Made by a program: the position numbers and the translations under genes. A stretch of DNA of 64,000 nucleotides, from positions 124,001 through 188,000 of the forward strand of contig JALRMH010000059.1 of assembly GCA_026119935.1 (NCBI GenBank), given 5' to 3'. This DNA is from Endothia cerciana. Its lineage: Eukaryota > Ascomycota > Sordariomycetes > Diaporthales > Cryphonectriaceae. Below the pieces are notes generated by a model, which made no database searches, had not been told where the DNA came from, and saw only the letters and a list, made by a program, of their open reading frames with translations. Below are positions 49,036-60,734 of the stretch, one piece after another (the stretch's first letter is position 1; each line of letters opens with the position of its first letter).

Positions 49036-50076
49036 TGACATTGTCAGATGCATTGGCGCGGACAGGTTCAAGCTCGCTAGCCCACGAAATGGGCCGCTTG
49101 GTGGTCCATCGAGAACGCTGGGATCCGGTACATCAGGGTCCGGATTGTCCTCTGGGCAGCAGCCCTCACAGGGACATCCCATCGGGTTCTGACCCTTCCC
49201 AATGTCTCTGAGCTCGCTTTCCTCGACGTGGGACGGGAAGCAGCTGATGAGGATTTCAAGCTAGAGGAAATGGGAGAGGAAGTCTCCGAGCTTGTTGTCT
49301 TCGACTTCGAGCTGGAAGCAGTCGACGAGGAAGACTTTGGGCTAGAAGTCTTACCCATAGTCGCAGGTGCTCACCGTCAAGCTGATCCCTGTCGAACCGA
49401 TACCCGTCGAGCCGTCCGTAGTTGAACTGCTGCTCACAGTCAATCTTCTGCCTACAGTTGGACTTTTGTTAATAGTAGAATCCTTTGTGACGGTTTGCCA
49501 GGTTTGCGATGTCAACGAGGCATGGCGCATCGCTGGCGTGAAATCCATCTAATCGCCATCGGAATCACAGGACGTCTCGGTATATGTACGCACCCTATAC
49601 TCCAGGTGGAACTAGGATTCCGACTAGGGTCTGGCGATGAGGAATGCGGACGATGGTCCGGAGAAGACGCGGGGAAGGAAGTGCGTGGAGGATCACGCGG
49701 GAATGTAGAGGGAGATGCAGACCCGGAAAAACGTGAAGAGTCGTGGGAAAGGGTGGAGGTAGTAGGCTTCCGACGAGCTGAAGTGCTGGATATTGTCGTT
49801 CGGCCTGAAGTCGAATCCACAAATGAGCAGGTCAGTATCTTGTGTCCTCCGGACAACTATTTAGAGAGTTAGTGAGACCGTCAATTGTGGGTACCCCGTC
49901 GCAGGGCGACCATCCGTTATCGTAGTTATGACATTTCCATCCCCAGGTGCATCTCGAAAGTAGCGAATTTCAGAGATATTTGGCTTAGCCTCAACTATGA
50001 GCTCCGAGCCTAGTGTTGCCGGTGACCCACAGGAGCTGAAGACAAGGACAAGGGCTGCTAAGGCTAACAAATGCAT
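49036..50076 (-). pseudogene. Ser/Thr-rich secreted protein gene, uncertain model
   Basis: The frame opens at 50076 with a signal peptide (MHLLALAALVLVFSSC). After about 60 residues comes a GTACCC donor, a CACTAAC branch site and an AATAG acceptor near 49858. Ser/Thr/Pro-rich blocks then follow in changing frames: RTTISSTSARRKPTTSTLSH, SSSSTTDGSTGIGSTG and SSSSTASSSKSKTTSSE. The most protein-like ending is a Cys-rich segment, NPMGCPCEGCCPEDNPDPD, closing at the stop at 49036-49038; a rival frame ends at 49077. Such a layout suits a glycosylated cell-wall or secreted protein. I could not join all parts in one frame with good splice sites, so either some introns are mis-assigned or the gene is broken. 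Family unknown. Confidence 0.35.
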
Positions 50077-50899
50077 GGTGGTATTATGTGCTGAAAGTAA
50101 TTATGTACAGCCTTGACCTATAGCAACGGAGCGACGCGGAACGTGCCGAAAGAGTAGGTAGAAGTAGGTTAGATAACGCAGGAATATAGAGATATAGGTA
50201 TTATATGCTCACAGTCTTGTCACAGTGCTGCAATGCCTGATCCATGGTCAAGGTAGCAGACTTGTTGTGCGTGGAGGGAGGAGAACCTAAAGACAGAACC
50301 GCGTTGGACCTCGTCCATACTTTATAATAAATACGGTGTGGATATTACTGACCATGTGAAAAATCTGAACTTCGATTACAAACAATACACAACACATCAC
50401 CTGCGCGGCCAGAGTCTCTTCGATGCCGTTCCTTCTCACGCCTGGCATGATTCCTCCAAAGTTGCTTCTCTACCACGTCGTTTTGCTGTTACCAAGCCCA
50501 TGGCTTCTTTATGTCAAAATGCCGGCATCCAATGAACAAAGCTGTACCATATTCTTATCCGTCGAGTCTGGAAGGAACAGGTGGACACAAGCCGGATACA
50601 TCTCGCACCTGGATCATGGACTTCCAAGTTCAGGAAGAAGCGCGCCAGTATCGAGTGCACGCGTACTGATCAACATACTAATCACTTTCCGGCGCATGCG
50701 CTGCCTGCCTGAGAATGTACCAGGACATCACTCGTATAAATATTGGCTGGAGTTCACGTAGCTTATACTTTATTGCGAATGTTGTCTCGGCAGTCATGTA
50801 ATCGCAGGCCTTTCCTGCCGTCACTGCAGTCTCGTGTCTTTAGGCGTACGAATTTCCACGCACTTCCAAGTCCTTAAGCAACCATGTAGATGAAAGGTC
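50077..50899. other. intergenic, nothing recognised
   Basis: No supported gene lies between the Ser-rich gene start and the end of the next relic. Confidence 0.4.
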
Positions 50900-52307
50900 A
50901 TGAGAAGATGCAAATGACAATATGTTACGTCTCCCGAGGTTACTGCGTCAACATCCAGCCAGACCGTCATGTTGTTCGCGCTGTAAGTTGAACGATCCGC
51001 ACCGCCCGCGACGGTCCAGATCCGGCACTGGTTCTCCTGGTGGCCCATATCAAGAAAGCTGAGATAGTGGCCTGTCTACTTGTCGTGTATCGTCACCGAA
51101 CTTGATCAGGTCCTTGTCGCGGCAATGGGATCAAACGGTAGTTTGGATTCTTGTTGGTAGTTCACCGCCAAGTGCTGCATTTGTTTTTGGCGCACAAACT
51201 CATGCGTGAAACTATATAGCCGTGGGGCTAGTACCTGCCAAGGGATGTTCTCCTGGTCCAATGCAATACGTATATTGAATGTGTTCCTACAGACCAGATT
51301 TAACGCTGCTGCCCGCAGCAGACACTTCTACAGGCGGAGTGTAAATTTTCCAGCACGCTGCCCGATGGCTCAAGCTCAGCTTCAGCCGCTTCCAAAGATC
51401 CAAAATCGCCAATCCCACAGACCAGTTCTTTTCCACGCCTCATTTTAGTACAAAGGAACTAGGATATAGCATTTCTGTCGACATAGACTTTTATCTCATC
51501 AACACTCATGCCCGAGATCTCCATGGTACCTGCGTCGCCTTCCTGCCTGAAGACCACGCCCATCGGGCTCGTCACGATTTTAGTAGGCTCAGTTCCAAAG
51601 TCAGGCTGGACCAGTTTTGGAGGCTCCTCTTGTATCTTCTTCGCGAGCGCCGCGTCCGCCGCTGACCAATTTCTGGGAGCACCATCGGCCTTCTTGGCCA
51701 GGTCCTTGGTCAGGTCAAGCAAGCGTAAATAGATCTTCATGTCCTTCAGGTCACTCTCCTTGACTTTGCTCACAAACTCGGATCATATGCCCGTGGGGAC
51801 CGAAATCGCTTTCGGCTGCACCCACGTGAAGTAGAAAGGGCGAATTCCCAGTCTTTGACGAGGGCGTTCCGGTCACTATGACCCCCAATGCGAGTCTTCA
51901 GATCGTAGGTGAACAGCCCCGGAAACGCCGGCCAAGACAATGGTGCTGTTGCCGCATAATTACTCGTTTACCACAACTGTGTTGGCTAGGCCCTGGGCCA
52001 CGGCTTCGCGTTTCTCGAGGTCCCGCTTGCTATTTTCGGCCGTGCCGTACTTTTCGTAGCTCTTCCATTTGGCGGCGCTTGCCAATGCGGCGAAGGGGTT
52101 GGTGGCACGTGTCTCGAAGACTTTATTGTCAACGCTGCGTAAGTCGAATAGGTTGTCGCCAGCGAACACGGGGGAGGCGACTACATTGAGGGCCTGGCTG
52201 AGAAAGAGAGAAAGGATGATCTGGCTAAATAGCGTTTTGAATGAAAAATATGTTCGATTGAGGAATCTTGATATATTTTGTAAGTGTAAAGTATGATCGG
52301 TAGGCAA
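50900..52307 (-). pseudogene. decayed gene for an unrecognised secreted protein
   Basis: Protein-like blocks follow each other on the minus strand. A hydrophobic leader (IILSLFLSQALNVVASPV) is followed by ATNPFAALASAAKWKSYEKYG and ends at 51960. In a second frame come PAFPGLFTYDLKTRIGG and DRNALVKDWEF. A third frame gives FTWVQPKAISVPTG, a TGA at 51783-51785, and then a clean 100-codon stretch ending at 51459 (SDLKDMKIYLRLLDLTKDL). Further blocks downstream are ALDQENIPWQVLAPRLYSFT, KDLIKFGDDTRQVDRPL and QCRIWTVAGGADRSTYSANN. Frame changes and stops separate them without splice signals. The ancestor was probably a secreted protein of several hundred residues. I do not recognise the family, and it is possible that two adjoining genes are involved. 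Confidence 0.45.
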
Positions 52308-53300
52308 TAGAAGCTAAAAATCGAGGGTGGAAGGCTGTTCTGATGAAGCTAATGATCTGAATGAAGCAGGATGGCTGAGATAAATGAGGTCCTCATGTTC
52401 TTTATATCACACAATCTAGCCTCAGCACCTTGGAATCTTCAACAGCCCTCTGCAAGGCCCCAACTGGCGGTGTAGAGGTCCACAATACGTTATAGAATAT
52501 TTGCGAGAATATGGGCCTAATGTTGGAGACCATTCCAGATTTTCAGTTGTATTGTTGGCTCAAAAGTATTACTATCTACAAAATACATAAGTCCTAGACG
52601 AAGGCAAGATATTCAAGATAGTTCGATAGCTTTTAATCGCATACCCATCAGTTTCGAGGCCAAGGGACACTGACTATGAGGTCTGCTCCAGTTCAGCCTC
52701 CAGGCCGCATACTATGCTGGCTCTTAAAGAAGGCAGCAAGCACTCCAGCCTGACCAACATGTAGAAATGAAACCTGTGCTCTGAATTCTCCAAGGCTATA
52801 GATGTTCAGCTTTGTTGGATCGATCCAAGGCCAGCCCTGTCTGTGGTGGGAACCTGGTACCTGAATATAGATCCTGGGTTACACCATCTTTATCCTGTAG
52901 ACTTTGAGATCCTCTGGGCGAGTTCTCTCTGGGTACTTTGACAACTTGAGCCAATTATTCAGACATTACACCAAGTCGTTCAAATGCACCTCTACTTAGA
53001 ATTCACGGGGTGTGGGCATGCGTACTCTCCTCTCACCCACCAAAGGTAGATAGATATTCAGGTATGCGGAACCCTCAAATTCTGCAAGCTCTTCCACTTC
53101 CAACCGCATGAGCCAATCCCATCCATTTAGTACACATGTAGAACTGCCTTAGGTCAACTTACTCTGGCCAGGGACCCTTGCCGCAGGTGCAGATCAATAG
53201 CCCTGATACCATCCAAGCCTGACCTCTAATAGCGCTTGTCAAAAAAAGATATAAGCCACGTAAGTCTACAAACACTTATTCAACAAACCCGCATTCAATG
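52308..53300. other. intergenic, AT-richer, nothing recognised
   Basis: About 1 kb with no supported gene between the divergent secreted-protein relic and the 2EXR relic. Confidence 0.4.
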
Positions 53301-54705
53301 TTCAACCATGTCTTCTCAACCACATCTTCAAATCTTCAACGAAAACGTCCCAGTCTAGGCCGAATGAACGCTTCCCTCTATTCCCAGAACTGCCCAAAGA
53401 GTTACAGTTGAAGATATAGCGGACATCACTGCAACACGAACGGATCATAGAGATATACGTCAGATTGCCACGAGAACTGTTCGCCTCTCTCAGTCAGCGG
53501 TACACAATGACGCACGGTCGGACTGATTGGGGAGAAGGATCCCTTGACGACACGGCGAGCACCGGCACGGCTTCAACAGCTGAGGAGACGATGGACCGTA
53601 TCAGCGGCGCTCAATACCACGTTGTTGTGCGAGGCAGCAGCGTTTCGAGCAAGCTCCTTCGCGTTAACAGTGAAGCAAGAGAAGATGCTCTTGGATTCTA
53701 TCGGGTTCATATTCCCTGCGAATTCATAGTGGGTGATCCAACGAACGGCGCCACATGTTCCAGGCACCTTATTCTTCAATCCGGAGTACGATTTCTTCTG
53801 GATCAAGTCTCATTTCTATGAATATCGGATCGCTCTATTTGCCTTCTTGGTCCATATAAAGGTATCAGATCCACGTCATATCGGCCTTCTCAACTTAGCA
53901 CTAGATCTGAAGTCCTTCATGCCGATGTCCAAACCCTGGCAATACACCTCTGCCTCGGGATATCTCGAATTTAATAGCGACCTATGGACAGTAAGCCTTC
54001 GTGGAGGCAATTGAGAGCCTGCAGGAGGTTTTCTTTATTTCACGACCCAGCTATGGAGGATAAATCGTTCCCTCCTGGCACTCTCCAATCCATACCAAGG
54101 AGGTTCATTTCAACCGCTCTATCCCGATATCTGCCAACACTCCAGCTTTTATTCGCTTGCTTCGTGACCCCCGTCCTATCGCACAGGATCTACAGAAGGC
54201 CTTTACATATGGTGATCATCCAAGATCAGCGCTACAGCCCTGGTACTCCCTATTGAAGGATCTGGGCGCTACGGCATGTCAGGCTAAGTATAGCTGGCTT
54301 TTATCATTGCAGCCTAGGATAACTTGTATCCAAAACATACATAATTTCTAGGATGCCGAAACCTTTATACACCAGGAGGATGACGAGTGGTTTGGGCGGT
54401 TGCTAGGATCACACATTTCTAACTTTATAGACCGGTCCATTGCAGCAGGAGAGGTTGATCCTGATATCAGGACCCAGAACTCGGAAAGAGCGGCTAGGCC
54501 TGCGTTTGGAACCTGGCTGTTTCCGCTTGCATCTGGTGATGTTTTTACGGAGCAAGAGGGCGAGGATGCCGAATTAGCGGCGTACAACCAGGGCTACAAG
54601 AATTGCAAGACCTGTCGGCATACTGGCCTGGTCTCATCCTGGCTGAATTGCCCTAAATACATAGATAACAGTAGCATCAAGTTGCTCGTTGTATTCCCGG
54701 GATGA
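53301..54705 (+). pseudogene. 2EXR-family protein relic
   Basis: The 2EXR hallmark is present: RFPLFPELPKELQLKI, then a TAG (53417-53419) where the family has the Trp of LRIW, then RTSLQHERIIEIYVRLPREL. The following parts are also typical: SSKLLRVNSEAREDALGFYR, the frame-shifted TLFFNPEYDFFWIKSHFYEY, RHIGLLNLALDLKSF, the TPAFIRLLRDPRPIAQDLQK block and a C-terminal segment DAETFIHQEDDEWFGRLLGS ending at 54705. Several frame changes link them. The 2EXR domain is common and expanded in Sordariomycetes and Leotiomycetes; its function is poorly known. The single TGG to TAG change in the core motif alone would inactivate it. Confidence 0.75.
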
Positions 54706-54767
54706 AAGGGCGCCTGCGACTTGGGATGGATATCATTGGAGACCATGCTGAAGAAACTGAGAACGAG

Positions 54768-55076
54768 TTACTTCGATCTTATAATGTGTACTTCTCGCCC
54801 CTCTTGCCATCTAAATCTCCTTCTGATTGCGTAGCGAGACACTTGCAAAGATCCACACTTATGACGAGTATCTTTAGCTCTCTGGGGGTCAGCATGCCAA
54901 GCCGTCACAGGCTGTCCAACCTTAGCCCCGTACAGCTTGGCCTGGACCTCATCGTGGTGCTTGAAGTATGCCTTCATATTCCAGAATTTGGAGTCGATAA
55001 ACACGTCATCGCCTATGTTTGCCTCGTCATAGATTATTTGACGCATGTGTTGCGGCAGGTCGAGGAAGGTCACCAT
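54768..55076 (-). pseudogene. F-box-like fragment
   Basis: The minus-strand frame reads MVTFLDLPQHMRQIIYDEA followed by NIGDDVFIDSKFWNMKAYF, close to the N-terminal motif (LP..IR..IY..A) shared by fungal F-box-like hypothetical proteins. The frame then drifts into basic random-looking sequence and stops at 54768. An upstream Met would extend it to 55172 without added support. It is probably a truncated copy; the remaining body of such proteins (usually 250-400 residues) is missing. Confidence 0.4.
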
Positions 55077-55935
55077 AAAGGGGCGTTGAAAGAACGAAAC
55101 TATCGCGTGATGATGGCTTTCCTGGTGGAATAAGATAAAAGAAATCTGTGATCCTGTCTTAACGTCGACCATGAGAGAGACGTGACAGTGCGGTCACAAG
55201 GCGATGAAAATACGGCTCCAGTATCGTCAGGAAAAAGGAATGAGCGTGGTTCAGAGGATTATGGGATGGTGGTCGAAGTTGCTTTTGAGCAGAACGTACG
55301 TGGGTGGTAAGAGGAAATAACAATAGGCAAAGGTAACAGTGGAAGAGATCGTTCGGTAAAGGCATCGAGTTACTTATCAACTGCTCAAATTCAAGAGACT
55401 CGCGGACTCGGTTAATTTGTCACAGCACTAGTCTAAATTGTAGATGTCTGAACTAGTTTCTGATACCGGCCTTGTTGTCAACCTCTACACTAGATTTAAG
55501 TTGCAACTCCTTTTTATAAGCCTGTCGATGACGTATGGGGTGGTACAGACTGAACGCATACGGTGGCCACAGGTAAGCTTATTCGTTTGAACATTGACTT
55601 CGCAAAACTAGTTTGCCGTTTATCGTTACAGAAATGATTACTGGGGTCTGAGGAGTTTGCTCTCCATAAACATGCGAGGCCGTTTCGTACTTGCATTTTT
55701 GTCACGACACAACTTCACAAAAGGAGATACTGCACAATAGGTGCTGAAGACGAGGCGAAGAGGGGGACGTGATGATGCTTAAGGACAATGGAAGACCACT
55801 TTCCGTACCTTAACTAGACCTCGAAAAGTGCCAGGTGTAACAAGCTACGGATATATGCAATACTTCGAAGTTTGACTAGAGACTAGAGAAGGATTATTGC
55901 CTATGCGTTGTCTGGGCTAGAGACGGCTTCTTTGT

Positions 55936-57204
55936 CTATGATACCGTGGATGTATGCGTAGCCGACGAGGATGTTATGCTGCTAGTCTCCTGCCCGATAC
56001 AAGATGAAGGGGAACCTCCTACTATAAAGTACCGCAACAACATCTCTCCACCCGTGTTCGCTGGACACAGCCCAAAGTAGACTACGCTGGTTGAGATAAT
56101 TAGAAGCGTCTTCAAGCCGAAGTCACGAAACTCGTCATTTTGGCTGATTATCTGTTCCATTGTCTTCTCGTAGGCCTTCTTGTACGTCTACGAGGCCGGT
56201 GGCAAGCCCTCGATTGCCTTCATGACAGCCTTCTTGGAAGTTTTTCCACTGAAGGAGTTTAGATAGAGCTTGGCTAGAAGGAACCTGAAGAAAAATTCAG
56301 AGGCATGAGCATGGAATATGACTGACTGATGGATCTCGGGACAAAATATTCTCCTTTCACTCACATCCCGTTAACTGCCTCTTTAATTGTTCTAGTAACC
56401 TCGAGTTGCGACGTGGGATTTCTTCCCACTGTTCCAGCAAGCGATACTACACGCCTGGACACGTACTGTTAGACGCCTCCTTCCGCAGCCCGTACTCGAT
56501 GACCAAGGCTGCAGAAAAGGAACTAAGAATCTCATTTATGGTCCTTGTAGTGAAAAGCAGCTGGAGCTTTGTCACATTCTGCAGCTCCCGGAGTCTCGAG
56601 GGCTATCCTTGACTCATGATCGTTCAAACTCATCAAGCGCGTCAACGAGTACGAAACATCGGGAAATATGGGTTATGGCAAGCTTCATCATGTCGAATAT
56701 CTCATCAGCCACCAATACCCTGCTAGTGGTTCTGCGACTTCCATATGCCTCCATAATTGCTCCTAAAGCTGACGGCATCCTCGCCAGCATCATGCGAAGG
56801 CAAGCTCTGGCAAGGAGTGCCGCATCATCGTCGGGCCTCTCATAACTGCAGAATATGAATGCAACTGCAGTATCGGGTTGCTGTCCCCCTAGAGTTCGTG
56901 GTTGGTCAACGGGCATAGCAAAAACAAACGTTTTTCCAGCTCCAGGAATCCCAGGGCAGTAGAGTGTATTCCCAGAATATGCTGGGTCAACCCAAGCCTT
57001 CCACTCGTTCCTGTTCAGCACCCACGCTCCGGTTCCCGCTTGGCGCAGGCCAAATATAGAGGCCTGCTTGGCTGTCTGCTCGGCACTGTTCTTACTCGGA
57101 TTGATCCAGTCAAGGAGCTGCTGGCGTCCTCGGCTATCAACGCGCCTCTCAATTTTACTGAGCGTGCTGCGCATCTGGTTCTGTGTGAGTTCCGTCAAAA
57201 CCAA
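55936..57204 (-). pseudogene. NACHT-type NTPase (fungal NLR-like) relic
   Basis: An open stretch from 57204 to 56614 carries DWINPSKNSAEQTAKQAS, the P-loop CPGIPGAGKT, FIFCSYERPDDDAALLARAC and the Walker B-like VLVDALDEF. This is the start of the NACHT module of fungal ankyrin-associated NLR-like proteins. After the stop at 56614 the expected sequence goes on in other frames: LRELQNVTKLQLLF, EEIPRRNSRLLEQLK, then after an intron FLLAKLYLNSFSGKTSKKAV, KAYEKTMEQIISQNDE and LKTLLIISTSVV. TAG codons at 56447-56449 and 56188-56190 and a frameshift near 56600 confirm decay. No ankyrin repeats remain in the window. Intact relatives act in non-self recognition and programmed cell death; this copy cannot. 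Confidence 0.75.
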
Positions 57205-57765
57205 ATGTTGGAAGCGATCCTGTCTCTTAATTCGTAAATTTCGGCAATCAAATCAAATAAAACACTGACCTGCAGGAGGTATGTCGCTGAGGCTTCAATT
57301 CATATGCATGTACAGGCATGGAGCAAAAGAAGCATTTTATAACCGGACTGTTTTGATAGCAGCGGCGGCAGTGCAGAGGCGCTGCTGCAGTCCCATCAGA
57401 GGCTATCTTTTATAAGGCACCATATGACTAACCACTGCCATATAACATAGATCACTTGGATCAACTCATGCTAGGTGGGCAGCTTACCAGAGTTCCTTGC
57501 GCTACTCAGCCAAATCATCTTTGAGGATGTCTTTCACAATACCCACTTTCTTCTGCCAAAGTGAGATTTACCCCTGCCAAGGACGCAGGCTCTCTAAACG
57601 GTGTTTCTTTCAAGGGTCAGGCCAATTATCCCTAATCCGATCCTCGCGATAGCTCTAAGTGTCCGGCATATTCAGCATACGATCAGTATCTAGCAGTCAT
57701 GCGGCCTACTTCACCTCAACCTACAACGAGACGAAGAAAACCGGATGTTCAGTTCGACATGGCAC
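57205..57765. other. intergenic, nothing recognised
   Basis: 560 bp between the NLR-like relic and the end of the GMC gene, with no supported feature. Confidence 0.4.
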
Positions 57766-59669
57766 CTATACCTCCCATTCGGCCTTGATCAGATCCGCTG
57801 CGCGTTCCGCAACACCATACACAATAGCTTGCAAGTTCGCATTACTAAACAGTGGCATCACACTCGCGTCCACAACACGCAGGCCTCGGACGTTGTGTAC
57901 ACGTAAGGCACTATCAACCACGCCCCTCTTTTCCAGAGGCAGCATCCCGCACGCGCCGGCGGGGTGCGACATGGAGATGCTGCTCGCCCGAGCATACCTC
58001 TTCGCCCTCTCCAGGTCTCCCTTGAAGTCAGACGCCGGGTCGCGGCGCTCGAGCGGCTGGACCAGGAACGTTTTCGAGAGCGGCTCCGAGGCGGCGATCG
58101 TGTCGACCTGGAGTAAATGTTCTGCCATTACCTCTGTGTCCACCGGGTGCGATAGGTATCCCGGGTCGATTACCGGCGCGTCGGCGGGATCCGCGCTGCG
58201 GATGTGTACGGTCCCACGAGAAACGGGTTGGGAGAGGAGCACGCCGATGGTGAGGAGTGTGCCGGGAACAAAGCCGATGGGCGCGTCGGGCGACCATGAC
58301 AAGTCCACGGGAAGGGGGTGTTGGCTTCGATTGGTAAGGTAAGCTGCCGACGGGGCCTTAGGATCCAGGAGTGTCTCGGAGGCGAGGGAATAGAGGGCAT
58401 GTGCACGGGTGTCCGACTCGCGCGGGCGGTTATTGCTGAGCAGTCTGTTTAGTCTTTCGTAACTGGGGCCGGTCCGGAATACGTGATCCATAATGGGAAG
58501 ATATGCATAGGTATCGATGCCGATGCCCGTGAGGGGCCCGGAGTTGCTGGTTGCATACTCTTGCATCGCTTGGCCGATTGCCTCTGGCTCCTGTCTCCCT
58601 AACGCATCTAGAGTATCTCGGGAGTCGACAGCCCTATATGAGATGCCGCAGACGAGATGATCTTGGAGGTTTTCACCCACTCCAGGGAGGTCGCTAACAG
58701 TTCTGATGCCGTGCTGGGTAAGAAGTTGAGCATCCCCTATACCGGATAGTTCGAGGATCTTAGGCGACTGGAAAGCACCGGCGGCAAGAATTACTTCCTT
58801 CGTAGCGGCAATAGTCTGGGTCTTGCCATTGTGGGTGTACTGGACGCTAGTGGCCCGGATTCCTTCCTGCTGATCGAAGAGGATCTTCTCGACAAGCGCA
58901 CCTGTCAAGATAACAAGGTTCTCGCGGTCCTTGTAAGGGTGGTAGTACGCTGAGGCGGCATAGCTTCTCTCCTTCGTTGTGGGATCGATAGAACATAGGT
59001 TGCTGAATGAACCGCTCGCTGCGCCCAGGAAAGGGTCTTTCGCCATGGAATACCCTATAGTTTTAAGAGTACTGTCCTAGGCTTTGTGAACAGAAACCTG
59101 GGGGAACGAAGTGAGAACGGGACCCTTGGCCGTGTCGTTCTTAGCTGTCCATTCGCCTATACCGAGAGCCGCCTCCAACTTTTCATCTACTGAAGGGTAG
59201 GTGTAGGCCTTCGTGATGTACTTCTGGAGGACATCCCAGTTCCAACCTCCGTTCCCGGGGGTCTCCCAAGAATCAACGTTCGCCTTGGTAGGGGGCACGA
59301 AAACCTGGGCTTTCATAGCGCTAGAGCCTCCGAGTGCTTTACCCTGGTTTACCGTGGCCGATCTCCCGTTGAGCCCTGCCTTCGTGAATATCAGCTTGTG
59401 TTCCATAATTGCATAGGGGTAGAAGAAACTGCTTTAGGCACCTATTTATGGCTAAGACTTACCTGCGGCTCGGTGCTGAAACACCAGTCAATTTCTGTTC
59501 CCATTAAGGACGTCCACATGGCTGGGGTTTTGACGCGTGGATCATTGATATGATCCCCTCCTGCCTCAAGCACAAGGACACGGAAATGGGGGACTTCAGA
59601 GAGGCGGTTCGCGACGACCAGGCCGGACGTTCCACCTCCGATGATGACAAAATCGTAGGATGAGGACAT
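57766..59669 (-). pseudogene. GMC oxidoreductase with one internal TAG
   Basis: Exon 1 (59669-59463) begins MSSSYDFVIIGGGTSG, the FAD-binding motif, and ends ...STEPQ at a GTAAGT donor. Exon 2 starts at 59379 (AGLNGRSATVNQGKALGG, containing GMC signature 1) and runs in a single frame to the stop at 57766. It includes GMC signature 2 (AGAFQSPKILELSGIG), the catalytic SHPAGACGM histidine and the NANLQAIVYGVAERA asparagine region. The total is about 606 codons, the normal family length. The only defect is TAG at 59077-59079 within VHKA*DSTLKTIGYS, where relatives have Trp (TGG). The family oxidises alcohols, sugars or similar groups with FAD. The gene is therefore a very young pseudogene, or the stop is read through or spliced; no good intron fits, because the GTTTCT donor and ATAG acceptor nearby do not keep frame. 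Confidence 0.85.
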
Positions 59670-59838
59670 GTCGAGGTTCGGGCAAAGTGCTAGCTGAAAG
59701 GTGCGACCCCAATGACACAATCTGTGGGATACAGTACTCCAGAAGAATTGAATATGTTGTCTGGGAGCTCGTAGGTGTTGCGTTCTCTCTAGGCGGTCCG
59801 GTGTTATTGCTGCATTCAAGCCATCTCGGAGGTAGAGT

Positions 59839-59846
59839 ATTTATAC
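59839..59846 (-). promoter_or_regulatory. possible TATA box of the GMC gene
   Basis: TATAAATA on the minus strand lies about 170 nt upstream of the GMC start codon. This is a plausible core promoter position; nothing else supports it. Confidence 0.3.
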
Positions 59847-60734
59847 TACAGAAGCGACAAAATGCAGAACACGCCCCAACTTGCTTGAGCTTCAGTTTCG
59901 GACTCGGCCGGCTTCTTTTTTACAGACGCACATGCCGAAGGTTTCATCACGGGAAATCAACAAACATATTAGTAACGACATATATAACTCATATCCTTTA
60001 TCGTTTAAACCTTTTGATCCATACCTCCACATACAGTACCACAGTTAGTGACGAGACCAACAGCTCAAACAGAACCATACACTCTGGATAGGTTAGGGGC
60101 CAGATAACCCTTTCCCATACATACGTCCACGGAGGTTTGTTCCCATTTATGATGAAGTCAGAGCCGAGACCTCATTGGAGAAGTCTACAGGGTTTGTACC
60201 AACCGCATGCGCGACGACGAGTAGAAGTTGTGCGGTGATTGAGCCAACAGTTACGAAGCTGTGGGTCTGGGGGTGCCATACTGCAGCCTCGGTTAATTAG
60301 AGTTGGTGACCTCCTGCAAATGCAACCAAATCAAGTCCGCCAAAGCTCCGGTACCTGAAGTAGCACGATTTTGCGACGCCATCCGATATGACGCGCGTAG
60401 GAGCGAACGGCACGCTAGAGGCGTCGTTGGGAGGGTCCTTAGCGATGACCAAGTTCGGGCTGGATGACTTACTTGCGACTGGCTGTTTCGAAATGTGGTT
60501 GGAAGATTCTCCGCGGGGCCTTCGTCTAGGTGAGGGGAACAGGGACGGAGGGAGCCCTTGATCAAGGGATGATATTAATTGGGGGTGGACAGTTCTGCTC
60601 GTCTCCTCATTTTTACTGATAACTTTTCTAGATTTCTAGGCCGTCAGTGGTTGGTTTTGGGCACCCGCTCAAACATACGCACTATATAGTTAGGTAGTGA
60701 GCTATCAATATTGAGCCCTCAAGGTCAAATAGCC
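59847..60734. other. intergenic, nothing recognised
   Basis: About 0.9 kb between the GMC gene and the end of the UbiA relic, with short unsupported open frames only. Confidence 0.4.
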
